DNA of 11,183 nucleotides from assembly GCA_030593645.1 (NCBI GenBank), contig JAUVGT010000135.1:1-11183 (forward strand), read 5' to 3'. The notes beneath the pieces are model-generated. The model saw only the letters and a list, made by a program, of their open reading frames with translations. It did not search any database and was not told where the DNA came from. The DNA is from Deltaproteobacteria bacterium (GTDB taxonomy: Bacteria > Desulfobacterota > Desulfobacteria > Desulfobacterales > JAUVGT01). Positions 1 through 6,985 of the stretch are shown in pieces. Made by a program: the position numbers and the translations under genes. The stretch's first letter is position 1. Each line of letters begins with the position of its first letter.

Positions 1-1690
1 ATGTATCCCGAAGTGTTGTTGTCCTGTTGAATACAAGCCTGTCTGCTGATGACTCTTTGCTGTCGACGCAGAAATAACCCTGTCTGAGAAACTGGAAACG
101 GCTGCCGGGTTCAGCACTGGCCAGGCCTGGTTCAACACGGCAGGAAGTGAGCGTGATCAGTGAATCCGGGTTGATATTGGATTTAAAATCTTCGCCTTTT
201 TCGACATTTGCGGGATCAGGATTCATAAACAGATGGTCGTATAAACGAACTTCGGCTTTCACCGCATGGGCTGCGGAGACCCAGTGGAGAGTTCCCTTTA
301 CCTTTCGTCCGCCTTCAATCCAGCCGCCCCGTGTGTCAGGGTCGTATGTGCAGTGAAGTTCAATGATTTCACCAGTCTGTTCATCTTTTATCACATCTGT
401 ACAGGTGACATAGTACGCGTGCTTCAATCTTACTTCACGGCCCGGACCCAGACGAAAGAACTTTTTGGGCGGGTCTTCCATAAAATCATCCTGTTCAATG
501 TAAATTTCACGTGAAAAAGGAATTTTTCGTTTTCCCATTCCTGCGTCTTCCGGGTTGTTTTCCGCCTCCAGTTCTTCGACCTGGCTTTCAGGATAGTTAT
601 CTATGACTACTTTCAGAGGGCGTAAAATCGCCATGACACGCGGTGAACGTTTATTCAGGTCTTCCCGTATACAATATTCAAGCAGGGAAAAATCGACGGT
701 GCTGTCACGCTTGGCCACGCCGATACGGTCACAAAAATTCCGTATTGCTTCGGGGGTATAGCCGCGTCTTTTCAACCCTGATATTGTCGGCATCCGGGGA
801 TCATCCCAGCCTGTAACATGGTTTCCTTCAACCAGTTCGATGAGTTTTCTTTTACTTAAAACCGTATAAGTGATATTAAGGCGCGCGAATTCAATCTGCT
901 GAGGGTGATAAACATTCAGTGCATCGAGCACCCAGTCATACAGTTGACGGTTTATTTCAAATTCAAGAGTGCAGATCGAATGGGTGATCCCCTCGATGGA
1001 ATCGGAAAGGCAGTGGGTGAAATCATACATCGGATAGATACACCACTTATCTCCGGTCCTGTAATGGGGCACTTTCCGGATACGGTAGAGAGCCGGGTCT
1101 CTCATGATCAGATTTGGAGAAGCCATATCGATTTTTGCACGGAGGACATACTTGCCGTCACTGAATTCTCCGGTTTTCATCCGCATGAAAAGATCAAGGT
1201 TTTCCTCGACTGATCTGTTGCGGTATGGGCTGTCTTTTCCCGGTTCGGTTAATGTGCCTCGATATTTTCTGATTTCTTCCGCGCTCAGGCTGTCAACATA
1301 AGCGTTGCCTTTTTTAATCAGCTGAACAGCATATTCAAACAGCTGATCAAAATAATCTGAAGCATGATACAGCCTCTCTTCCCAGTCGAAACCGAGCCAT
1401 TTGACATCCGCTTTGATGGATTCAACATATTCATGGCTCTCTTTTGTCGGATTGGTGTCATCAAACCGTAGATTACACAGTCCACCCTTGTTTTCACCGG
1501 CGATTCCGAAATTAAGGCAAATGGATTTTGAATGGCCAAGATGGAGGTAACCGTTCGGTTCCGGAGGGAAACGAGTCATGACCCTGCTGTCATTTTTGTT
1601 GATTTTTAAATCTTCCGCAATAATCTGCCTGATAAAATCGGTGGATGCGGTTTTTTCATTATCTTGCGTGTTATTATTTGCTGTTTTCAT
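1..1690 (-). CDS. glnS: Glutaminyl-tRNA synthetase (GlnRS), 3' end cut by window edge
   Basis: Cytosolic class I aminoacyl-tRNA synthetase that charges tRNA-Gln with glutamine using ATP. The frame stays open from the ATG at 1690 to the window edge (563 codons). The Rossmann-fold start is clear: TRFPPEPNGYLHLGHSK at about residues 39-55 holds the HIGH-type motif (HLGH, 50-53), and VLSKRK (277-282) is the KMSKS-type loop. The beta-barrel anticodon-binding part follows, and the last visible residues, VFNRTTTLRDT, match the extreme C-terminus of known GlnRS. E. coli GlnRS has 554 residues, so only about half a dozen residues and the stop should be missing. The N-terminus carries a short Asn-rich extension of some 15 residues. 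The start is supported by AAGGA at 1699-1703, 8 nt upstream. Its presence implies direct Gln-tRNA charging rather than reliance on the GatCAB route alone. It lies 56 bp after the transporter gene with no visible terminator between, so read-through is possible. Confidence 0.97.
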   Translation of the reverse strand, partial: MKTANNNTQDNEKTASTDFIRQIIAEDLKINKNDSRVMTRFPPEPNGYLHLGHSKSICLNFGIAGENKGGLCNLRFDDTNPTKESHEYVESIKADVKWLGFDWEERLYHASDYFDQLFEYAVQLIKKGNAYVDSLSAEEIRKYRGTLTEPGKDSPYRNRSVEENLDLFMRMKTGEFSDGKYVLRAKIDMASPNLIMRDPALYRIRKVPHYRTGDKWCIYPMYDFTHCLSDSIEGITHSICTLEFEINRQLYDWVLDALNVYHPQQIEFARLNITYTVLSKRKLIELVEGNHVTGWDDPRMPTISGLKRRGYTPEAIRNFCDRIGVAKRDSTVDFSLLEYCIREDLNKRSPRVMAILRPLKVVIDNYPESQVEELEAENNPEDAGMGKRKIPFSREIYIEQDDFMEDPPKKFFRLGPGREVRLKHAYYVTCTDVIKDEQTGEIIELHCTYDPDTRGGWIEGGRKVKGTLHWVSAAHAVKAEVRLYDHLFMNPDPANVEKGEDFKSNINPDSLITLTSCRVEPGLASAEPGSRFQFLRQGYFCVDSKESSADRLVFNRTTTLRDT

Positions 1691-1695
1691 GCCAT

Positions 1696-1703
1696 GTTTC
1701 CTT
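1696..1703 (-). promoter_or_regulatory. Ribosome binding site of glnS with a two-codon mini-ORF before the start
   Basis: On the minus strand AAGGAAAC is followed by ATGGCATGAAAACAG. The first ATG (1693-1695) opens only Met-Ala-stop, and that stop (TGA, 1687-1689) overlaps the ATG at 1688-1690 that starts the long glnS frame. AAGGA is spaced 8 nt from the glnS ATG, which favours 1690 as the true start. Confidence 0.6.
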
Positions 1704-1746
1704 ATAGTATATTAGATGATATTGGATGTATCCGTGTTTCCCGCTT

Positions 1747-3531
1747 TTATTGTGTTGATGTGTAAAAATGATCGCTCTGACCGCATGTGGTTAAAAAAGT
1801 CTTCGCGATATTGGACGAATATACAATAGTCTGTTTCATGAGATCCATTAATTCAACATGAACTTCATGTGTTTCAAGCGATTCTTTCGTTTCATGGCGC
1901 ATCCGTTCAAGATGACGCACCCGATACTGTGATTCAAGATCCAGGTATTTTCTTTCCTTGGCCATGATTCTTTGAGCCTTTTCATGACTGACTTCGGAAA
2001 AGGCTTCCATAAGAAGACGGATTTGTTTGCAGACTTTTTCATGGTAAATAATCAGCTCTTCCTTACCTTCATTGGAAAAATCGGTTTTCATGGCCCGTTT
2101 TTTCGGAATCATGGGAATCATGTTCCGGTGAATAATATCTCCAAGGCTTTCCATATCTTTTACGATCATAACCATACCGAATACCTTGATTGATTCTTCA
2201 TCTGTAAGCTCCTGTTTGGCGATTTTTAGAAGATAATTCTTTATTTTTTCCTGTAGAAAATTGACTTTCTGTTCCCTCATTTCAATCCCCTGTATTAAGG
2301 AGATATTGGGGAATCGTTCATCCTGTCTGGGGTCATTTGAAAAAAACGGAACAATGATCGCGCGCTGCATCCGGCCGAGAAGTTTTGCCATGCGGGCAAT
2401 TTCGGCCCTGGCAAGATTAATGGCAATACCCGGTGAGATAATTTTATTATCATCCAGATGCCAGGCAACCGATTGCATGCCCTTTTCTTCAGGTTTATCC
2501 GGAAGGATCCTGACGATCAGTTTCGCGAATAGATTTGTGCAGGGCAGAAAGAAAAGTCCCAGGCTGACATTGAATATGGTATGCGCGTTGGCAATCTGGC
2601 GCGCAGTACCTGAATTATATTTTTCAGCCAGGAACCGGATCATATCGGCAAACGCGGGTATCCAGAAAAAAAACAGGGCCACTCCCGCGATTTTAAATAT
2701 GACATGGGCCAGCGCCACACGTTTTGCCTCCCGTGAGGTGCCGATACTGGCAAGCCCGGCAGTGATGCATGTGCCGATATTGGCACCGAAGAGCATGGGG
2801 ATGCCGGCTTCAAGTGTGATAAACCCCTGCTGGGCGAGAACGATCAGTATCCCTGTGAACGCGCTACTGCTTTGTACCAGTGCCGTAAAAGCAGCTCCGA
2901 CAAGAAGACCCAGCAGCGGGTTTTCAAGGCCTTTTAACAGATCGATGAATTCCTGGTAGGTTCTGAGGGGTCTCATGGAATCGCTCATCAGTTTCATACC
3001 GTAAAACAGGATTCCGAATCCTAAAAGTACTTCCCCGATGTTTTTCAGGTTTTCGTTCTTTCCGAACATGCGCATACCGATCCCGAGTGTTACCATGAGC
3101 AGCGCGTAATCGGTGAGTTTAAACGCAATGAGCTGGGCCGTAACGGTTGTGCCGATATCCGCACCGAGAATGACACCCAGGGACTGGACAAAACTCATCA
3201 GGCCGGACTGAACAAAACTGACAAGCATGACCGTGGTCGCGCTGCTCGACTGAATGACCATTGTAACGAAAGCGCCGACAAAAAGAGCAATGACACGGTT
3301 TTTTGTCAGCGCCGCCAGAATTGATTTCATCTGGTTGCCGGCGGTTTTTTTCATACCTTCACTCATCTGTTCCATGCCGTACAGGAATAGAGCGAGCCCT
3401 CCGAAAAGACCGATAAGTAGAAAACCCCAGGAGATCGTGTTTGTATCACCGGTACCGGCGAACAGTTCAGTCACCTGCAGCGCGGAAACAAACATCACCA
3501 GAATCATCAATTTGATATATTTTTTGCTCAT
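1747..3531 (-). CDS. Na/Pi-cotransporter family protein with C-terminal PhoU-like domain
   Basis: Inner-membrane protein of the Na/Pi cotransporter II family (NptA/YjbB type), likely to move phosphate with sodium; direction and substrate are inferred. Numbered from the ATG at 3531 (594 aa), the inverted-repeat core shows two copies of the signature: QSSSA at 94-98 followed by GADIGTT at 123-129, and QSSSA at 220-224 followed by GANIGT at 249-254. An Arg/Lys- and Glu-rich helical region from about 370 to the end fits the PhoU-like domain usual in this subfamily. The N-terminus (KYIKLMILVMFVSALQV, ending near LFAGTG) looks like a signal peptide or extra membrane segment. The frame stays open back to an ATG at 3672, but that form would overlap the upstream gene by 113 bp. 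The 3531 start lies 28 bp after the upstream stop and is preferred, although no clear Shine-Dalgarno sequence is present. It is the last gene of the sigma/anti-sigma block, which suggests cotranscription with it. Confidence 0.9.
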   Translation of the reverse strand: MSKKYIKLMILVMFVSALQVTELFAGTGDTNTISWGFLLIGLFGGLALFLYGMEQMSEGMKKTAGNQMKSILAALTKNRVIALFVGAFVTMVIQSSSATTVMLVSFVQSGLMSFVQSLGVILGADIGTTVTAQLIAFKLTDYALLMVTLGIGMRMFGKNENLKNIGEVLLGFGILFYGMKLMSDSMRPLRTYQEFIDLLKGLENPLLGLLVGAAFTALVQSSSAFTGILIVLAQQGFITLEAGIPMLFGANIGTCITAGLASIGTSREAKRVALAHVIFKIAGVALFFFWIPAFADMIRFLAEKYNSGTARQIANAHTIFNVSLGLFFLPCTNLFAKLIVRILPDKPEEKGMQSVAWHLDDNKIISPGIAINLARAEIARMAKLLGRMQRAIIVPFFSNDPRQDERFPNISLIQGIEMREQKVNFLQEKIKNYLLKIAKQELTDEESIKVFGMVMIVKDMESLGDIIHRNMIPMIPKKRAMKTDFSNEGKEELIIYHEKVCKQIRLLMEAFSEVSHEKAQRIMAKERKYLDLESQYRVRHLERMRHETKESLETHEVHVELMDLMKQTIVYSSNIAKTFLTTCGQSDHFYTSTQ

Positions 3532-3559
3532 ATGATCGATGTTGGGAGCCGATATATTG

Positions 3560-3925
3560 CTATTCGCCAAAGTATAAAAATGGTTTGATTGAAAAATAAA
3601 GCACAATAATGATGATTGCCAAATACACAAGAAAATGGATCGGATCTTCCATGAGCTTATGAATGATGGCATTTATATGACCCTCTTTCTTCGAGCTTTC
3701 ATATTCCTGCTTTGCTTTGAGTCTTCTATCTGCCTGATATTTTTCAATCAAAGGATATGCTGCTCTTAATTGATCTTCATTTTTTAACCATATCGCCGGA
3801 ACAGAAAGCCCCCATAATCCGCCGGGGGTCTCGTAATAATCGATGTCGTTTTGATTCAGCAATTCACGGATATCTTTGGCTTCGTCCTGGGGGACACCTT
3901 TAAGTGAGAACAGTTTGATTGTCAT
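3560..3925 (-). CDS. DUF6164 family small membrane protein
   Basis: A 121-residue protein I recognise as DUF6164 type; its function is unknown. The N-terminal ~55 residues form a small soluble domain: LFSLKGVPQDEAKDIRELL, then DIDYYETPGGLWGLSVPAIW, the most characteristic stretch. A charged helix follows at about 60-82, and a single hydrophobic segment, roughly 95-114 (FLVYLAIIIIVLYF), lies near the C-terminus, so it is probably tail-anchored with the N-terminal domain in the cytoplasm. The N-terminal part resembles small alpha/beta domains that sense or bind, but that is only an impression. Its ATG directly abuts the TAA of the anti-sigma gene (TAAATG) with no Shine-Dalgarno, which points to translational coupling by reinitiation. 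Position between a sigma/anti-sigma pair and a transporter suggests a membrane-associated accessory role, which is inference. Confidence 0.8.
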   Translation of the reverse strand: MTIKLFSLKGVPQDEAKDIRELLNQNDIDYYETPGGLWGLSVPAIWLKNEDQLRAAYPLIEKYQADRRLKAKQEYESSKKEGHINAIIHKLMEDPIHFLVYLAIIIIVLYFSIKPFLYFGE

Positions 3926-4582
3926 TTAATAAACTACGCCAACATTATTGATTATGGGGGAGTTATCAAATTCTTCCAGGATTGTTTCCACATTTTTGTT
4001 TTCACTCACTACAAGGATATAAACTCCATTGGGTGCCGGGCCGCTGATAATGTTTGTTTCGGTTCGGTTTAAAAGCTCCCTGATTTCTTTTTCCTTTGTT
4101 TCCGCATTAAAGACCACATTAATCATGACTGCGTTTTTTGTAATAACGTGATTCGGTCCGGATAGTGTAATCATGTTATTGTCTTCATTATTTCCGATGG
4201 GATTGGCTACAAGCAGAACAATGATCACGGCGAACTGAACCGCGGCGCATGCCCAGGCTAAACGCGGTGTTGAAAATGTGTTTGTGAAAAACTCCCTGAT
4301 ACTGTCGGCAGTATCTGCGGTCAGGGATCTGGATTGTTTCTTTTCTTCGGACCGGATATTGCTGATCACCCTGGAATACAAATTACTCGCCGGCTGGGGT
4401 ATCTCATCTTCCATACCCTGATAATATGTATTGATATCGGAAAAATCGTTTAACTCATCTGCCAGCTCGGGGTTGCTTTCCAGGGCATTTTCGAATTCCC
4501 TGTTCTCGTCCTCGGATAGCCGCCCGTTTAAATACATGGGGATCATTTTTTTAAGATCTTTTGTTTTATATATCATCATCAT
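3926..4582 (-). CDS. Membrane-anchored anti-sigma factor, no zinc-binding cysteines
   Basis: Probable inhibitor of the ECF sigma factor encoded just upstream. Residues 8-48 (LKKMIPMYLNGRLSEDENREF onward) form the short helical N-terminal sigma-binding domain, including the LNGRLSEDE turn typical of anti-sigma factors, but the HxxxCxxC zinc motif is absent. A linker (50-105) leads to one transmembrane segment at about 108-128 (LAWACAAVQFAVIIVLLVAN). The periplasmic part (150-218) reads INVVFNAETKEKEIRELL, then NIISGPAPNGVYILVVSE. This small alpha/beta domain recurs in proteobacterial anti-sigma proteins and resembles protease-propeptide folds (from memory, not a search). The start is ambiguous: three consecutive ATGs at 4582, 4579 and 4576. 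A GAGAG at 4586-4590 lies 3, 6 and 9 nt from them, so the second or third may be used. The gene overlaps the sigma gene's 3' end by up to 17 bp, favouring coupled, stoichiometric translation. Confidence 0.85.
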   Translation of the reverse strand: MMMIYKTKDLKKMIPMYLNGRLSEDENREFENALESNPELADELNDFSDINTYYQGMEDEIPQPASNLYSRVISNIRSEEKKQSRSLTADTADSIREFFTNTFSTPRLAWACAAVQFAVIIVLLVANPIGNNEDNNMITLSGPNHVITKNAVMINVVFNAETKEKEIRELLNRTETNIISGPAPNGVYILVVSENKNVETILEEFDNSPIINNVGVVY

Positions 4583-5138
4583 ATACTCTCAACTGTTTTA
4601 GTTTTTTCTTAAAGGCCGATTTGGCATAAAACACTCTTGTTTTAACTGTATTTACTGAAACATGCAGGGTGTCGGATATCTCCTGGTAATTCATTTCGTG
4701 GAAGAAAACCAGGTCGAGCACTTCCTGATGTTTAGATGAAATTTTTGACATGGCGTTTTTGATGATTTTTTTCTGATCCATTGCTTCAAGATCAGGCCCC
4801 TGATCCGTTGAGTTATCCTGTGTCATTTCCGGATAATCATCGATGTTCACGTGATACTTTCTTTTACGGAGCTCATTCATCGCAAGATTTCTTGCGATGC
4901 CAAAAATCCATGTGGTTACTTTTGATTTTCCTTTAAATTTTTTAGCCCCTTTCCAAACCTGGGTAAATACATCAATTTGAACATCTTCGGCCGATTCCCT
5001 GTCCTTAAGCAATCGATAGAGATAGAAATATACAGCTTTGTTGGTCAAATCATACAATTCCCTGAATGCGTTTTCATCTCCAACCGCTGTTTTTATCAGC
5101 AGCTCATTTTCACGTGAGATTGATTGCTCTTTATTCAT
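4566..5138 (-). CDS. ECF-family RNA polymerase sigma factor
   Basis: Alternative sigma factor that directs RNA polymerase to a small regulon, probably held inactive by the overlapping membrane anti-sigma. The 190 residues show a region-2 domain at about 24-95, with AFRELYDLTNKAVYFYLYRLL, the SAEDVQIDVFTQVW helix (49-62) and the -10-recognition part KVTTWIFGIARNLAMNELRK. A variable acidic linker follows (97-120), then region 4 (about 122-178) with a helix-turn-helix, YQEISDTLHVSVNTVKTRVF at 151-170. Length is normal for an ECF sigma without extra domains. The ATG at 5138 has no recognisable Shine-Dalgarno (the upstream sequence is TTACTGTTACTT), and a stop codon lies five codons upstream in frame, so 5138 is the only ATG option near the domain start. 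Which ECF subgroup it belongs to cannot be settled by eye. Confidence 0.95.
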   Translation of the reverse strand: MNKEQSISRENELLIKTAVGDENAFRELYDLTNKAVYFYLYRLLKDRESAEDVQIDVFTQVWKGAKKFKGKSKVTTWIFGIARNLAMNELRKRKYHVNIDDYPEMTQDNSTDQGPDLEAMDQKKIIKNAMSKISSKHQEVLDLVFFHEMNYQEISDTLHVSVNTVKTRVFYAKSAFKKKLKQLRVYDDDI

Positions 5139-5148
5139 AAGTAACAGT

Positions 5149-5164
5149 AATGGTTAAAATGGTT
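5149..5164 (-). repeat. Short direct repeat AACCATT x2 in the sigma-gene leader
   Basis: On the minus strand AACCATT occurs twice with a 9-nt period, ending 11 nt before the sigma-factor ATG. It lies where an operator or a -35/-10 region could be, but the repeat is only 7 nt in AT-rich sequence and may be chance. No convincing sigma70 or ECF-type (GGAAC / GTC) promoter pair could be assigned in the 76-bp gap at 5139-5214. Confidence 0.3.
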
Positions 5165-5214
5165 CAATTTTTAAATAATGATTCCGGTGATATTTCCTAA
5201 TTAAATTCATAGCG

Positions 5215-6978
5215 TCAGCAGGATTTTTCAATTAAAAAAATTTGAATATATCTTGGGTCTATGTTTTTAATTGTAACTTCCCCGTATTCTTCCTCCAGCT
5301 CCTCAAAAAGGTTTTCCAGTGTGAGTCCTGCTTTTTCGGTGATTTCATAATCTCTCCGGCCGGTTAGTTCCGAAAACCAGTCTAAAAAAGATTGTTTCAT
5401 CGATGGCCGAATTGTGAACGGTTTCTTTTTCCCGGTCCATAGTTTGGTATAAAAATTTTTAAAATCAGAGAAGCTCACCGGTTTTGCGATTGGCTCAAAG
5501 CCCATAAAATGTCTCAGCCAGAGAGTGAGCATAAGATTTTTATAGGTTAAAAATCTGTATGTGGAAAGAGTCTCCAATTTAATGTTTGTAAGGGATAGCA
5601 GACGATCAAAAGCAATAATTTCATTCAGTATAAATTCTGTTGAGTTTAAATCAACGAGTGAAGAGAATTCACGGTATATCACGCCTGTTTTATAATTATC
5701 AAAGAACAAAGGTTTTTTGATCAACAGGCCTCCAAGGACACCCATCCACTCCTCACCCCAGAAAGTGAGCGGGAGCCCATTCTTGATAAACCAGGATTCG
5801 GACAGCCATTTTTCAGCACGCCATTTGTGTTTTAAACCAAAGCCGTATCCGACCCTGAATATGTTTGATAGTGTGTGCTTTTTGATTAAATCAGCATAAA
5901 TAGTACCTGCTGTTTTGGAAGAAATCGATTTATCCTTTGTCAGCTGTTTAAGACCGATGCTGATATATCCGCATGCTTTTTCCACAATACCTTTTAATTC
6001 TGTTTTACTTTGTATTTTCTTTTGATCAGCCACGATAATTGTATTGCATAATGAGGCAAATTCGTTTTGCAGCATGGGTAATATTTCAGGGGTATTTAAA
6101 CCTGTGGATAAAACGATTTGAAATAGATTATCATCGTTTATCAGGTCGGCGGCATGAAAAGGAGTATGATGATAGCCTGCTGAGTCCGTTCCGGTTTGTT
6201 TGGGTACCGGGCCGGACTTTTCAAGGGTTTCGGGTTTTAATGGCTGATAAATGCCAATGGCTTCATCAAATGGCAGAAAACCTTTTTCAGCCAGCCGGAC
6301 ATTTCGCAACCTGTACATTTCTTCTTCTGTTTCCGCGGGTATGACACTGGCAGCTTCAAGCAGGAATTTGTGATATTCCAAGGGATTATATGATGTTAGG
6401 TTTTTCAGAAATCTAACAATTTGTTCGTTATGATCTTTCCCGGCATTTTTATGTGAAGTGTCGTCATCTTCGCCGGGAATCAGAGGATCATTTATGAGCC
6501 TGATATAATAATAATCATCAAAAGTGAAATAATCCCGGCTGAATTCGGATGGATCCTGGTCGTGCTCCCTGATGATGACTTCAATATTCTTATATAAATA
6601 TAATTCAACCAGTTCCAAATTTTGTTCAATCAGCCATTTGAGACTCCGTTTGGAATCGGCCTGATCGAGAAGGTTGAGCCATTTACCGGTTGATTCCAGG
6701 TTGATTCGGTCCCGATCCCATACTTCCATATCCATTATGTATTGCCATTGCCTGTTTGACGCAAGGGAGATCAAAGGGAGTGAATCCTTTGTTCCGACAT
6801 CATGAATTAAAAAATAAAGATCTTCTTCCGGGAATGAATGGACCAGGGCCGCGGGTTGAGGTGCGTTAAGAATCTGGTCGACGACTTTGTCCGGGGTCAT
6901 GGAAAGAATTTTTTTTCTTTCCATGGTTAATCGATCAATATTTGAGATTATTTTTTTAGGATATTTGTTTTGGTTCAT
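5215..6978 (-). CDS. DUF6178 family protein of unknown function
   Basis: A large soluble protein (587 aa from the ATG at 6978) that I recognise as DUF6178, a family I know mainly from Deltaproteobacteria/Desulfobacterota; no biochemical role is known to me. The recognisable N-terminal signature is an NAPQPAALVHSFPEEDLYFL block (about residues 38-57), followed by DSLPLISLASNRQWQYIMD and VWDRDRINL. The protein is predicted mostly helical, with no signal peptide, membrane segment or nucleotide-binding motif visible. An acidic, low-conservation loop lies at about 175-190 (EDDDTSHKNAGKDH), and a Pro/Gly-rich linker separates N- and C-terminal halves near 255-275. The frame remains open to an ATG at 7017, which would overlap pckG by 32 bp. 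The 6978 start, 7 bp after the pckG stop, is preferred although the nearest Shine-Dalgarno-like GGGTGG is rather distant (14 nt). It is probably cotranscribed and coupled with pckG. Confidence 0.85.
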   Translation of the reverse strand: MNQNKYPKKIISNIDRLTMERKKILSMTPDKVVDQILNAPQPAALVHSFPEEDLYFLIHDVGTKDSLPLISLASNRQWQYIMDMEVWDRDRINLESTGKWLNLLDQADSKRSLKWLIEQNLELVELYLYKNIEVIIREHDQDPSEFSRDYFTFDDYYYIRLINDPLIPGEDDDTSHKNAGKDHNEQIVRFLKNLTSYNPLEYHKFLLEAASVIPAETEEEMYRLRNVRLAEKGFLPFDEAIGIYQPLKPETLEKSGPVPKQTGTDSAGYHHTPFHAADLINDDNLFQIVLSTGLNTPEILPMLQNEFASLCNTIIVADQKKIQSKTELKGIVEKACGYISIGLKQLTKDKSISSKTAGTIYADLIKKHTLSNIFRVGYGFGLKHKWRAEKWLSESWFIKNGLPLTFWGEEWMGVLGGLLIKKPLFFDNYKTGVIYREFSSLVDLNSTEFILNEIIAFDRLLSLTNIKLETLSTYRFLTYKNLMLTLWLRHFMGFEPIAKPVSFSDFKNFYTKLWTGKKKPFTIRPSMKQSFLDWFSELTGRRDYEITEKAGLTLENLFEELEEEYGEVTIKNIDPRYIQIFLIEKSC

Positions 6979-6985
6979 AACATTT

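Noticed and set aside
1704..1746. Promoter for glnS (AT-rich TAATATACTATA)
   Set aside because: No acceptable -35 hexamer at 16-18 bp spacing; glnS may be read from upstream.
2261..2959. Plus-strand 232-codon open frame opposite the transporter gene
   Set aside because: Shadow of the real gene on the minus strand; its composition is typical of antisense translation and it has no recognisable domain. The same applies to 7878-8258, 9802-10248 and 905-1213 on the plus strand and 10769-11095 on the minus strand (antisense to recN).
3532..3672. 47-residue N-terminal extension of the Na/Pi cotransporter (ATG at 3672)
   Set aside because: It would overlap the DUF6164 gene by 113 bp and the residues resemble an antisense/out-of-frame shadow; the ATG at 3531 starts with a plausible membrane-targeting sequence.
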